Shown here: positions 1 to 6,932 of the stretch, one piece after another
Layout: each line of letters starts with the position of its first letter
Position numbering within the stretch: position 1 is the stretch's first letter
Source of the DNA: CAZSHX01 sp964606895
GTDB taxonomy: Bacteria > Bacteroidota > Ignavibacteria > Kapaibacteriales > UBA2268
Assembly (NCBI GenBank): GCA_964606895.1
Contig: CAZSHX010000045.1
Span: 1 to 37,742, forward strand
Reading direction: 5' to 3'
Length of the DNA stretch: 37,742 nt
The notes under the pieces: model-generated
The model's database searches: none
What the model was told of the DNA's origin: nothing
What the model saw: only the letters and a program-made list of their open reading frames with translations
Translations under genes and position numbers: made by a program

Positions 1-77
1 CAAGGTTGGTTACTCGCTAAGGGGCAATCCTCCAAATTTTATGCTACAGGATAAGATTCTTGGAGAGGGAGGTAAAA

Positions 78-116
78 ATTGCATCTTTTGCATCTTTTTG
101 CATTGAAAGATACAAT
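78..116. repeat. Isolated TGCAT inverted-repeat module
   Basis: ATTGCATCTTTT (78-89) pairs with GAAAGATACAAT (105-116) with mismatches. It is nearly the same sequence as the perfect 12 bp inverted repeats at 26401-26438 and 26745-26782, which begin the multi-hairpin repeat copies. The upstream flank (GAGGGAGGTAAAA) also resembles the flank before 26401. Here only this first module is present, so it is probably a solo or truncated copy. Confidence 0.65.
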
Positions 117-138
117 GGAAACTCGACAAAGCTGGAAA

Positions 139-181
139 AAAAATCATAAAAATCACAAGTCAAGACTTTTGCTGATTATTC
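139..181. repeat. Short dispersed repeat, copy A
   Basis: The core TCAAGACTTTTGCTGATTAT (160-180) recurs with one change at 1500-1520. The preceding AAATCAT / AAAATCAC words align with AATCCC / AAAATCCC before the second copy. The two copies bracket the DUF4160/DUF2442 pair. It resembles intergenic AATCC-type repeats widespread in Bacteroidota; that family resemblance is from memory. Confidence 0.55.
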
Positions 182-311
182 ACAGAAACGAATTCTTTGA
201 TGGTTATCTTTGTAGTCGCTTTTTTGTCGGTTAGAATATTTATAAGTATCAATAAATTAAATAATCATTCGTCAAAAAATATTGTAAGTAATTTGATTAT
301 TGGATTTGAAT

Positions 312-616
312 ATGCCAATAATTTATGAATATTTGGGAATAGTAATCTTTTTCTATTCAAATGAGCATGAGTCGATTCATGTCCATGAAAATATGGAGAG
401 TATGAAAGCAAAGCAGAATTCTATATTGTTGACGGCAAAATTGAAGAGATTCTGATTAAACAAGTCAAAGGATTAAAACCGCTGACAGGGTCTAAGCTTA
501 ATGATTTTGAAGAGTTATTAGAAATTTATGAGGAAAATATAGTGAAAAAGTGGGTAGATTACTTTATTTATCATAAAAATGTCGAATTTGAAAAAATTAA
601 CAGACTCAAAAAATGA
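312..616 (+). pseudogene. DUF4160 protein, broken by a single-base frameshift
   Basis: Starting at ATG 312 the frame gives MPIIYEYLGIVIFFYSNEHE followed by SIHVHE, the typical N-terminus and His-x-His signature of DUF4160 proteins. The reading frame then fails: after codon 387-389 the family sequence continues only one frame over (KYGEYESKAEFYIVDGKIEE, then a charged helical tail ending in KKWVDYF) to a stop at 614-616. One base is missing near 387-391, where a Gly codon is expected. The stop overlaps the ATG of the DUF2442 gene at 613 (ATGA), so the two are translationally coupled or were. DUF4160 and DUF2442 genes are often adjacent and have been discussed as toxin-antitoxin-like pairs; no function is proven. 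It could be a genuine pseudogene or an assembly error. Confidence 0.8.
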
Positions 617-891
617 AAATTACGGAGCAATATGAAAAATCTGATTTTGAACTGATTTCTGTTAAATCTGCAAAATATAACGGGAATTTTACAATCAATA
701 TTGACTTCGATAACGGATTCAGTCGTTCAGTAGACTTCAAGCCTTTTTTGGAGAGCTCCTCTCATCCTGCAATAAAAAAATATCTTGATGAGAAGACATT
801 TTTAAAATTCAAGATATTAGATGGCAATTTAAACTGGAACGATTACGATTTGTGCTTTCCTGTTTGGGATTTGTCTTCAGCACAAATATGA
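613..891 (+). CDS. DUF2442 domain protein
   Basis: A 92-residue protein. The middle reads like DUF2442: a beta-rich stretch (INIDFDNGFSRSVDF), then KPFLESSSHPAIKKYLD with a following FLKFKILDGNLNW, and the near-terminal WDLSSAQI. Members of this family bind no known cofactor and are usually encoded beside DUF4160 proteins. Its start overlaps the stop of the frameshifted DUF4160 gene by four bases. The ORF itself is intact even though the upstream partner is broken, so if the pair is a toxin-antitoxin-like module only one half is functional as sequenced. The function is unknown; family assignment is by pattern recognition. Confidence 0.75.
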   Translation: MKITEQYEKSDFELISVKSAKYNGNFTINIDFDNGFSRSVDFKPFLESSSHPAIKKYLDEKTFLKFKILDGNLNWNDYDLCFPVWDLSSAQI

Positions 892-923
892 ATTTATTTA
901 CAGATTGAACGCCTTCCGGAAAC

Positions 924-1240
924 TGCATCAATTTCATTCCAATGATGCAAAAAATTTAATGGTTCAATATTCGTTATTTGAAATAATATCAATGGGATAT
1001 GCGAATAATCTTTGCATCTTTTACATTGTTTTTTTTGAGGATGCAATGCAAATTGGATAGTGAAAAATATTCCAATTTCGCGTTTCGAAAAAAGCCTTTG
1101 ACTTTCTATCGCTTAATGATAGAATTTAAAACGAAAATGGTTGTCTTTTTTATTTAACCCCTATGTGGTTAAAAAATCTTGGGGGGTTCGATGTGTTACA
1201 AATAATCATTCCATACGGGAATCAGAAGAATGAAAAACAA
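924..1240. repeat. Multi-hairpin repeat element, copy 1 (degenerate)
   Basis: In order: an inverted repeat TGCATCA/TGATGCA (924-949); the conserved word CGTTATTTGAAATAATATCA; palindromes TTTCGC-GTT-TCGAAA (1076-1090), CTATCGC-TTA-ATGATAG (1106-1122), AACCCC-TAT-GTGGTT (1156-1170) and ATTCCA-TAC-GGGAAT (1208-1222). Each palindrome has a three-base loop and one or two mismatches. The last two lie 52 bp apart, exactly as in the copy at 26401. No protein is expected from it. Every palindrome is less perfect than its counterpart in copy 2, which suggests an older copy. Confidence 0.75.
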
Positions 1241-1254
1241 CCCAAAAATACATC

Positions 1255-1286
1255 AGTTGCATTCCAAAAATGCTAAAGATGCAACT
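1255..1286. repeat. First module of a further repeat copy
   Basis: AGTTGCAT (1255-1262) and ATGCAACT (1279-1286) form a perfect 8 bp inverted repeat about 331 bp after the equivalent module at 924. This mirrors the tandem arrangement at 26401/26745. The rest of the element does not follow; a different structured region begins at 1318. Confidence 0.55.
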
Positions 1287-1317
1287 ATTTTGGTAAATCA
1301 AGTTGAAATTCTGTATT

Positions 1318-1437
1318 GTTTGGGGAGCAAACCTTAGTAGCTCACGGTTAACCCTATGAACCAAACCTTATTACATAATTAAGCAGGGTTTAATAATGTA
1401 AGAGCTGGAAGTCTTGGGTATCTTGGGCTACTAAGGT
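1318..1437 (+). ncRNA. Possible structured RNA or palindromic element
   Basis: A small hairpin GTTTG-GGGAG-CAAAC (1318-1332) overlaps the 5' end of a perfect 11 bp stem, ACCTTAGTAGC (1331-1341) with GCTACTAAGGT (1427-1437). Inside the stem, TTACATAATT pairs with AATAATGTAA (9 of 10), and GGTT/AACC forms another short helix. The nested layout looks like a multi-branched RNA or a palindromic mobile remnant. I do not recognise a known RNA family. The strand is arbitrary, because DNA palindromes look alike on both strands; the downstream gene on the plus strand is the lipoprotein at 1659. Confidence 0.3.
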
Positions 1438-1482
1438 CAAAGACTTCGGAAAAATAAGGTTTTAAGAATCTTAATCCCATAA

Positions 1483-1521
1483 ATCCCTAAAATCCCAGTT
1501 CAAGACTTTTGCCGATTATTC
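1483..1521. repeat. Short dispersed repeat, copy B
   Basis: AATCCC words repeat at about 9 bp intervals, followed by TTCAAGACTTTTGCCGATTA, matching 139-181 with few changes. Together the two copies flank about 1.3 kb containing the DUF4160/DUF2442 pair and the first multi-hairpin repeat. Confidence 0.55.
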
Positions 1522-1658
1522 GCCAAAGAGCACATTATTTTCTATTCAGACTAAGTATTAATTTTACAAATTAAACAAAAGTCAAATTCTCTCGTCATTG
1601 AAAATATATGCTTTTTTACTTACTTACATATTTGTAATTAGCTTGATTGAGGAATTAG

Positions 1659-3665
1659 ATGATATTATTTACTCGAATTAATTTTGGAATTTATAGAATG
1701 AAAATGGCAATGGGTTGTAAATTGTTTTTCAATAAAAAGTTTTACTTTGGTTTTGTATATTTGATTTTGGTTGGTTTAACAGGATGTGCCAGTGAAGATC
1801 CTGCTTTGGTCAGTCCCGAACCGTCAAGTAAAACTGTTCATTTCAGACTGCTGAATTATTGCAGTAGTCCGGCTTCGCTGGTACTTGGCGAAACTGTAGA
1901 ATCGCAGTCAACACCCCAGAATACGATGTCACAAAGCATTCGTCCTCCATTGGGCGACTCAATGACACTGGCAGTGAAGCAAAATGGAAGTGTTGTTTAT
2001 AAAATGCCAATCAAATTCAGGCTAATCAGGGATACAAAATATTCCATGATTGCATTGCCAAAACCTGAGAATATTGACCCCGAAGGCAGATACGACTCAC
2101 TTATCTATCTTTCGACTTCTTTAAGCCTGATGCTGAACGAGAATAAATCCTATCTGACAATAGTGAATGCTTTTCCTGATTCATCAGTTTTTTTCAGTGC
2201 AACTGTTGGCTGTCCGAACGGAGAAGTATTAGCACTTAACTCAAGTTATAAGTCAATTAGTGCACAAACTGAAATTATTTTCGGAAAAACATCCATTTCC
2301 CTTTCAAAAAGTCAGCATGGAGTTACCGAACTTGTTAATCTTTACGATTTTGATTTCGTTTCAAAAGGGGAGTATGCTCTGATTATTCGTCCGGATGACA
2401 ATAAAAAACCGGAACTTTGGCTTTTGGATATGAACAATCCGGAAGTATCATCCCTTCAGAAAGCGACTGTTAATGTTGACCGTGCTACATTCATCAGAAC
2501 ACTTAATTTTTCTGATAATTCAGTAAAATTAAATATCAATAACAGCTTACTGGGAGATTTTCAGAATAACAGTATAAGTGATTATGTCAAATATACATCA
2601 TGCCAATCAACAACTCAGGATATTGTTTCGGCACTAACCGGCTCTGACACATCAAGTATGGCATTTGCTACATTGGAAGTCAATAAAAAATATTCAATCC
2701 TGGTATTTGACTCAGCCCAGAAAAAATCCGGATTGACGATTATTGCTAATCCGATTAAATTATTAGCTCCTTTGGGAAATAATTGTGCTATTCGTGTGGT
2801 TCATGCGGCATATCTGAATGGAAGTCTGACACTCTCGATGGGTGCGAGAAAGGACAACTCAAGCATTGGCTATCGTTCCGGAGAAGTTCTATCATCAAAT
2901 GTTACTTACGGCAATATTTCTAAACCTGCAATCGTACCGGCAGGCAGAGCCCCGATTACCCTTTTCACTTCTGATCAGCCGCCTCAGCTGTTGCTTCCTG
3001 CATTACCTGATTATTACCTTCAACCCGGGAAGAGTTATCTGTTAATTATCACTAATGACGATAAGGGGTTCTGCAAGATGACACTAATAGAAGAAGAAGT
3101 TGCAAATACACCTTTAAATGAAAGTTATCAGCTTAAGACCGGAATATTCACTCAGATTATACATGCAAATTCAGGGGAAGGAACCCTAAGCTTTGGTATT
3201 GCAGATATAACATCAGCAAAAGTTTATTATAAAGGATTTCTGGCAACTGTTTTACCCGTCGGTGATAATAACATAACCATAAACAACGGTTTGCCTCTAA
3301 CATTTAAAATTGCCGATACAAAAGAGCGTGGATTAATTATTATTGGCAAGAACAATCAGTTATTTAATAAAAGCACCAAACCAATCGGATTTGGGAATGG
3401 TTCGTGGAGAATCAGGTTTATAAATATTTCAGATGCACCAGTCAACTGTCAGATAGAGACTTTCAATTATCAGGAAACACTGGATGCCGGAGCAAGTTCT
3501 ACTACGCCTTATGAATATAATTTGCCGGGCAAAGTAAGTATTAATTTTGCTGATACAGTTACAAAGAGATCTCTTTACAGATTAGATGGTCTTGAGTTTT
3601 CATTCGGATTGAACTATTCATTGATTTTCACTGGGAATTCTGCGATTCAGAAGTCGGAGTATTAG
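1659..3665 (+). CDS. Lipoprotein with DUF4397-like repeats
   Basis: A 668-residue predicted lipoprotein. A hydrophobic signal segment ends in the lipobox LTGC with Cys43 as the lipidated residue. The long leader suggests that M14 (position 1698) could be the true start, but a GAGGA lies just before ATG 1659, so the longer form is kept. The rest is built of five or six similar beta units, each opening with a line such as VHFRLLNYCSSPASLVLGE (about 60), TFIRTLNFSDNSVKLNI (about 272), CAIRVVHAAYLNGSLTLSMG (about 378), FTQIIHANSGEGTLSFGI (about 500) and WRIRFINISDAPVNCQIE (about 590). This resembles DUF4397 (VRVVHASPD...), a domain of surface and exported proteins. It probably sits on an outer or periplasmic face. 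The last 38 bp overlap the end of the convergent glycosyltransferase gene. Its ligand is unknown. Confidence 0.75.
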   Translation: MILFTRINFGIYRMKMAMGCKLFFNKKFYFGFVYLILVGLTGCASEDPALVSPEPSSKTVHFRLLNYCSSPASLVLGETVESQSTPQNTMSQSIRPPLGDSMTLAVKQNGSVVYKMPIKFRLIRDTKYSMIALPKPENIDPEGRYDSLIYLSTSLSLMLNENKSYLTIVNAFPDSSVFFSATVGCPNGEVLALNSSYKSISAQTEIIFGKTSISLSKSQHGVTELVNLYDFDFVSKGEYALIIRPDDNKKPELWLLDMNNPEVSSLQKATVNVDRATFIRTLNFSDNSVKLNINNSLLGDFQNNSISDYVKYTSCQSTTQDIVSALTGSDTSSMAFATLEVNKKYSILVFDSAQKKSGLTIIANPIKLLAPLGNNCAIRVVHAAYLNGSLTLSMGARKDNSSIGYRSGEVLSSNVTYGNISKPAIVPAGRAPITLFTSDQPPQLLLPALPDYYLQPGKSYLLIITNDDKGFCKMTLIEEEVANTPLNESYQLKTGIFTQIIHANSGEGTLSFGIADITSAKVYYKGFLATVLPVGDNNITINNGLPLTFKIADTKERGLIIIGKNNQLFNKSTKPIGFGNGSWRIRFINISDAPVNCQIETFNYQETLDAGASSTTPYEYNLPGKVSINFADTVTKRSLYRLDGLEFSFGLNYSLIFTGNSAIQKSEY

Positions 3666-5259
3666 TTTCATTAAGTCTGAAAATAGAGTATTGTCCGAAT
3701 TCTCTCACGATTGAAAAATTTGATCGGATATAATTATCAAGTAGAAATACTCTGCTTGAAACTCCGCTTAGATTCGGTTCCGGAATATATCTCTCAGAGT
3801 AAAGAACTATGTAGTTCACTTTGTTCAACTTGATATCTTCAATTATTCTTTTCTGGACACGGGCTGTAGTGGCAACACCGGGATGAAGCTCATGGTATTT
3901 TGTACAGCTTTGGCGTTCACTTAAAAAATAGAAAGTCGCATTGTTTATTTTAAGTCTGTCGTGGCGGGCATTTCCTACAAATATTTTATCATTTTTTGAG
4001 GTTACTTTCTGAATATAATTGACAGCCAATTCGGTATTGGTTTTCCATTCAGATGAAGCTGTGATTCCAAATGCCCTGCTAATCTTAACATAGCCGGTGT
4101 CAGGATTACAGGCATTTTTAGTGGTTTGGTATTTTTTATAGATAGGCAAAGAAAAGACTAATGCAATCACAAGAAAACCAATGCAATAAATCTTTCTACC
4201 TTTAAAATCAGACAAGAAAATCATAAGTACAACCGAAGAAAAGATAATAGTCGGGATTACATGTTCAATATCAGACCGAACAGATGCCTGTCCGTAAAGC
4301 ATTAATCCGCAAACAGAAAGAAAGAGAAGTGCTATTGATTTGTTTATACCGAATGTTTGTTTTCTTAAAAATACTACCCCAATCCCAAAAATATAAATTA
4401 GAAATGGTGAGTAGAAGCAAAACGACTCCCAAAATGAAATTATCATTCTTGTAACTGAGATTACAGGTTCTATTTCCTTGAATGGAACAGGCAAGGGTAA
4501 TGAGCGAAACAGCGGGAAAATATGTGTCGGGACATAATACAACTGCTCAATTAAATCATTCATTCGAACATTAATCAAGAAATAGCCCGAAACTAAGATT
4601 ATCAAAGAAAGAAATGAGACTGAATATAATAAAATCAGCTTGTAGAATTTCAATTCTTTAATATTTGGAATCTGAGATTTTTCTTTAAATCGGATGAAAA
4701 TAAAAGTCAATACTACAGAAACAAAAAGATAAATTCCAAAGTCGTATCTGAATAAAAAAACAAAACTATTAGACAAACCTGACAGTACAATCCATTTATT
4801 TTTTTTATTCTCAATAAATTTCAAAAAGAATAGAACACTAACTGCCATTAGTACTAATGTTGGGATGATTGCTCTGGCACTTTGAGCATTAGATCCATAG
4901 AACACAATCACGACGGAGAAAGGGATTAATGACAATCTTGTAGTCGAATAATTTTTGGCAATTAAATAACAAAAATATGCAAGAATATAGACCATAACAA
5001 GAGTAAGAATTCTGCCAGTTATTATTGACCAGCCAAAAACTGTTGATACTCCCGCTATCAGATAGAATAAACCGGGTGAGTAAATAGTCCAGAAATCGCG
5101 GTATGGGATATCGCCGCTTGCAATTCTTTCGGCACCGTAAAGACCGATACCTTCATCATACATATTGAAATCATAATTGAAACCCACAATCAAGAATGCC
5201 GCACCAAGCGAAAGTATCGCTATTTTAATCATTCTATCATATTGTGCAGAATTTGTCAT
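3628..5259 (-). CDS. GT-C family membrane glycosyltransferase (ArnT/PMT-like)
   Basis: A 543-residue multi-spanning protein with about ten hydrophobic segments. After the first membrane helix comes YDEG (D35-E36), then GDIPYRDFWTIYSPGLFYL. This is the acidic first-loop motif plus the motif of GT-C enzymes of the PMT_2/ArnT type, which transfer sugars from polyprenyl-phosphate donors on the periplasmic side. A soluble C-terminal part (about 400-543) follows the helices, as in the family. The acceptor and sugar are not predictable. It lies last in a run of minus-strand envelope genes but is separated from the cyclophilin genes by 219 bp containing a palindromic element, so it may be transcribed on its own. 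Its 3' end overlaps the convergent lipoprotein gene by 38 bp. M10 is an alternative start. Confidence 0.8.
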   Translation of the reverse strand: MTNSAQYDRMIKIAILSLGAAFLIVGFNYDFNMYDEGIGLYGAERIASGDIPYRDFWTIYSPGLFYLIAGVSTVFGWSIITGRILTLVMVYILAYFCYLIAKNYSTTRLSLIPFSVVIVFYGSNAQSARAIIPTLVLMAVSVLFFLKFIENKKNKWIVLSGLSNSFVFLFRYDFGIYLFVSVVLTFIFIRFKEKSQIPNIKELKFYKLILLYSVSFLSLIILVSGYFLINVRMNDLIEQLYYVPTHIFPLFRSLPLPVPFKEIEPVISVTRMIISFWESFCFYSPFLIYIFGIGVVFLRKQTFGINKSIALLFLSVCGLMLYGQASVRSDIEHVIPTIIFSSVVLMIFLSDFKGRKIYCIGFLVIALVFSLPIYKKYQTTKNACNPDTGYVKISRAFGITASSEWKTNTELAVNYIQKVTSKNDKIFVGNARHDRLKINNATFYFLSERQSCTKYHELHPGVATTARVQKRIIEDIKLNKVNYIVLYSERYIPEPNLSGVSSRVFLLDNYIRSNFSIVREFGQYSIFRLNETNTPTSESQNSQ

Positions 5260-5311
5260 TCTTGTTGCTTAATTGGTTCAAATAGAGTTCAGGTTAGTAA
5301 CGTATTGCAAA

Positions 5312-5458
5312 TCAAGGGGCTGTCTGAAAAGCATTAAAAGTTGTCATTATTACATGAAACGTAGTGGAGTGGATGAATCAACATTGCCTTCATCGGCAGG
5401 ATTCTTCGCTACGCTCATAATGACAATCCCATCATTTACTTTTAAGACAGCCCCTTAA
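5312..5458. repeat. 147 bp palindromic (MITE-like) element
   Basis: The ends TCAAGGGGCTGTCTGAAAAG (5312-5331) and CTTTTAAGACAGCCCCTTAA (5439-5458) are inverted repeats matching at 18 of 20 positions, with a 12 bp perfect core. Inside, TTGTCATTAT (5341-5350) pairs perfectly with ATAATGACAA (5417-5426), and the centre forms TGCC-TTCATC-GGCA. The whole element could fold into one long imperfect hairpin. The inner ATTCTTCGCTACGCTCA word resembles a repeat common in many genomes of this group. No transposase is encoded, so it is a non-autonomous element or a hairpin repeat. It lies between two minus-strand genes and may also stop transcription. Confidence 0.75.
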
Positions 5459-5478
5459 TAAATTTAAGAAATTAATAA

Positions 5479-6084
5479 TTATTTCTTCTTGATAGTCATT
5501 TCGACTTTTTGAACAGGAGATGAACCTTGAGGTCCTTCTTTTGGTACATTTACGATTTTATCGGCAATGTCCATACCTTCAATAACTTTACCGAAAATTG
5601 AATACTGTCCGTCAAGATGAGGAACATCAGCTACGCAGATAAAGAACTGTGAAGATGCACTGTTCGGATCTTGGGAACGTGCGGCAGAGATAATGCCTCT
5701 TTTATGGTTGAGCTTGCTGAATTCAGCAGGAACTTTCGTTTGTGATGGGTCGCCGTAGCCCCATTTATCCTTGGGAAGACTCTTGGAATTAGGATCGCCG
5801 CCCTGAATCATGAAATTCGGGATACATCTGTGGAACGCAGTTCCATCAAAGAAATTGATTGCGACAAGACTGTCAAAATTGTGCACATGTTTTGGTGCAA
5901 CGTCGGCAAATAGTTCGATTGTAATATTACCAAGCACTTCAGTTCCGTGTTTAACTGATATTACATACTGTGGATTTTTGGTATTTTCCATTTTGGCTTT
6001 TTCCTTGTTTTGTGAATTTGAATTGCAATTTGCTGTTAATAATGCAATAACGATTATTGCGACCGATTTGATAAGGTTTTTCAT
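5479..6084 (-). CDS. Cyclophilin-type peptidyl-prolyl isomerase, lipoprotein
   Basis: A 201-residue protein with a signal peptide and lipobox LTANC (Cys20), followed by a Ser/Asn/Lys-rich linker and one cyclophilin domain (about 38-200). Active-site features are present: FHRCIPNFMIQGGD (catalytic Arg, with the conserved Gln), SASSQFFI and the late SIFGKVIEGMD. It should catalyse cis-trans isomerisation of X-Pro bonds in the periplasm, tethered to a membrane. The short bacterial-type domain is close to the size of E. coli PpiA/PpiB. It lies 30 bp downstream of a second cyclophilin lipoprotein gene in the same direction, so the two are probably co-transcribed and arose by duplication or paired recruitment. 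Confidence 0.92.
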   Translation of the reverse strand: MKNLIKSVAIIVIALLTANCNSNSQNKEKAKMENTKNPQYVISVKHGTEVLGNITIELFADVAPKHVHNFDSLVAINFFDGTAFHRCIPNFMIQGGDPNSKSLPKDKWGYGDPSQTKVPAEFSKLNHKRGIISAARSQDPNSASSQFFICVADVPHLDGQYSIFGKVIEGMDIADKIVNVPKEGPQGSSPVQKVEMTIKKK

Positions 6085-6114
6085 ATTAAGAAATCTCCTG
6101 ATTATTTATAAAAA

Positions 6115-6846
6115 TCATTCATTAATTGTTGTTATTGTTACCGATAAAAGTTTTATAGGTTTTTTAGGACTGCCGTCGTTTTGTTCAAAAGGTCCAGGTG
6201 TTATCTCAACTTCGGAAATTTTTTGAACAACATCTAAGCCTTCAAAAACTCTACCAAAAATTGTACTTGTCTTTTTTAGCTTTTTTGCTTCATTCAAACA
6301 AATAAAAAACTGGCTTGTGTTTGAATTGGGTCCGCGATTTGCCATAGCTAAAGTGCCGTTTAAATAGCCTGCTTTGTAGCTTGGTGTGTGGACATCAAGT
6401 TCATCGGCAAATTCTTCGCCAGATAAACTTTTGCCGCCTTTGCCCCATTCTGCCTTTTTTGAAATATATTTAGTATTTCCATCGCCCGTCTGAATTAGAA
6501 AATTTTTTGCAACCCTATGGAATAGAATTCCGTTGAAATAGCCCTTTTTGGCTAATCCTACAAAATTTTCAACTGCCAGCGGTGCATCTTTTCCATATAA
6601 TCCGATTTTAATTTTCCCCATTGTTGTGTTTAAAAGAGCTATATGAGAAATGACAGAAGTATCAGAAACAAAACGCAACTCATTTCTCCCGACATCCCTT
6701 TTCGCTTTTTTTTGTTTGCTTTTCAGGATGGCAGTAGAATCAGTTGATGATACTGTCGGCTTCAGTTGCGGTTTTTTACAACCGAAAAAACTTAGCCCTA
6801 ATGTACCGACTAAAATTACTATTATTATTTTCTTGAAAATTCTCAT
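6115..6846 (-). CDS. Cyclophilin-type peptidyl-prolyl isomerase, lipoprotein
   Basis: A 243-residue protein with a signal peptide ending in the lipobox FFGC (Cys23), a Lys/Ser/Thr-rich linker to about residue 65, then a cyclophilin domain. Key residues are visible: LFHRVAKNFLIQTGDG (catalytic Arg and Gln), MANRGPNSNTSQFFICL and STIFGRVFEGLDVV. Compared with its downstream neighbour it carries extra lysine-rich loops (ISKKAEWGKGGKSL). This is a tandem pair of periplasmic membrane-tethered foldases. The gap of 86 bp to the upstream GT-C gene leaves room for a separate promoter. Substrates are unknown; the context suggests envelope proteins. Confidence 0.92.
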   Translation of the reverse strand: MRIFKKIIIVILVGTLGLSFFGCKKPQLKPTVSSTDSTAILKSKQKKAKRDVGRNELRFVSDTSVISHIALLNTTMGKIKIGLYGKDAPLAVENFVGLAKKGYFNGILFHRVAKNFLIQTGDGNTKYISKKAEWGKGGKSLSGEEFADELDVHTPSYKAGYLNGTLAMANRGPNSNTSQFFICLNEAKKLKKTSTIFGRVFEGLDVVQKISEVEITPGPFEQNDGSPKKPIKLLSVTITTINE

Positions 6847-6932
6847 TAAAAAAGTTATAAGTCTATTTTAAACAAACTACTAAAATAACATATTATTTCG
6901 AATTTGAACATTTCTTATTGTAATTCATTACT

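Larger units (their letters stand above)
1..311. other. Repeat-containing intergenic region at the window edge
   Basis: No gene is supported here. The stretch holds one inverted-repeat module at 78-116 and a short repeat at 139-181 that recurs at 1483-1521. The remainder, up to the DUF4160 start at 312, is AT-rich and presumably contains the promoter of the DUF4160/DUF2442 pair, though I cannot point to a convincing promoter motif. Confidence 0.6.
892..1658. other. Gene-free region with repeats and a possible structured RNA
   Basis: No coding frame is convincing. The region holds a degenerate copy of the multi-hairpin repeat (924-1240), the first module of a further copy (1255-1286), a nested stem region (1318-1437) and the second copy of the AATCC-type repeat (1483-1521). 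The remainder up to the lipoprotein start at 1659 is AT-rich and presumably holds its promoter. Confidence 0.6.

Noticed and set aside
1318..1437. Known riboswitch
   Set aside because: No ligand-binding consensus that I know is present; kept only as a possible structured RNA.
5273..5458. 61-residue plus-strand ORF ending in FTFKTAP
   Set aside because: It lies almost wholly in the 147 bp palindromic element; the protein is just a translation of the repeat.
5810..6226. 138-residue plus-strand ORF across the two cyclophilin genes
   Set aside because: It spans the ends of two real minus-strand genes and their gap; no recognizable domain.
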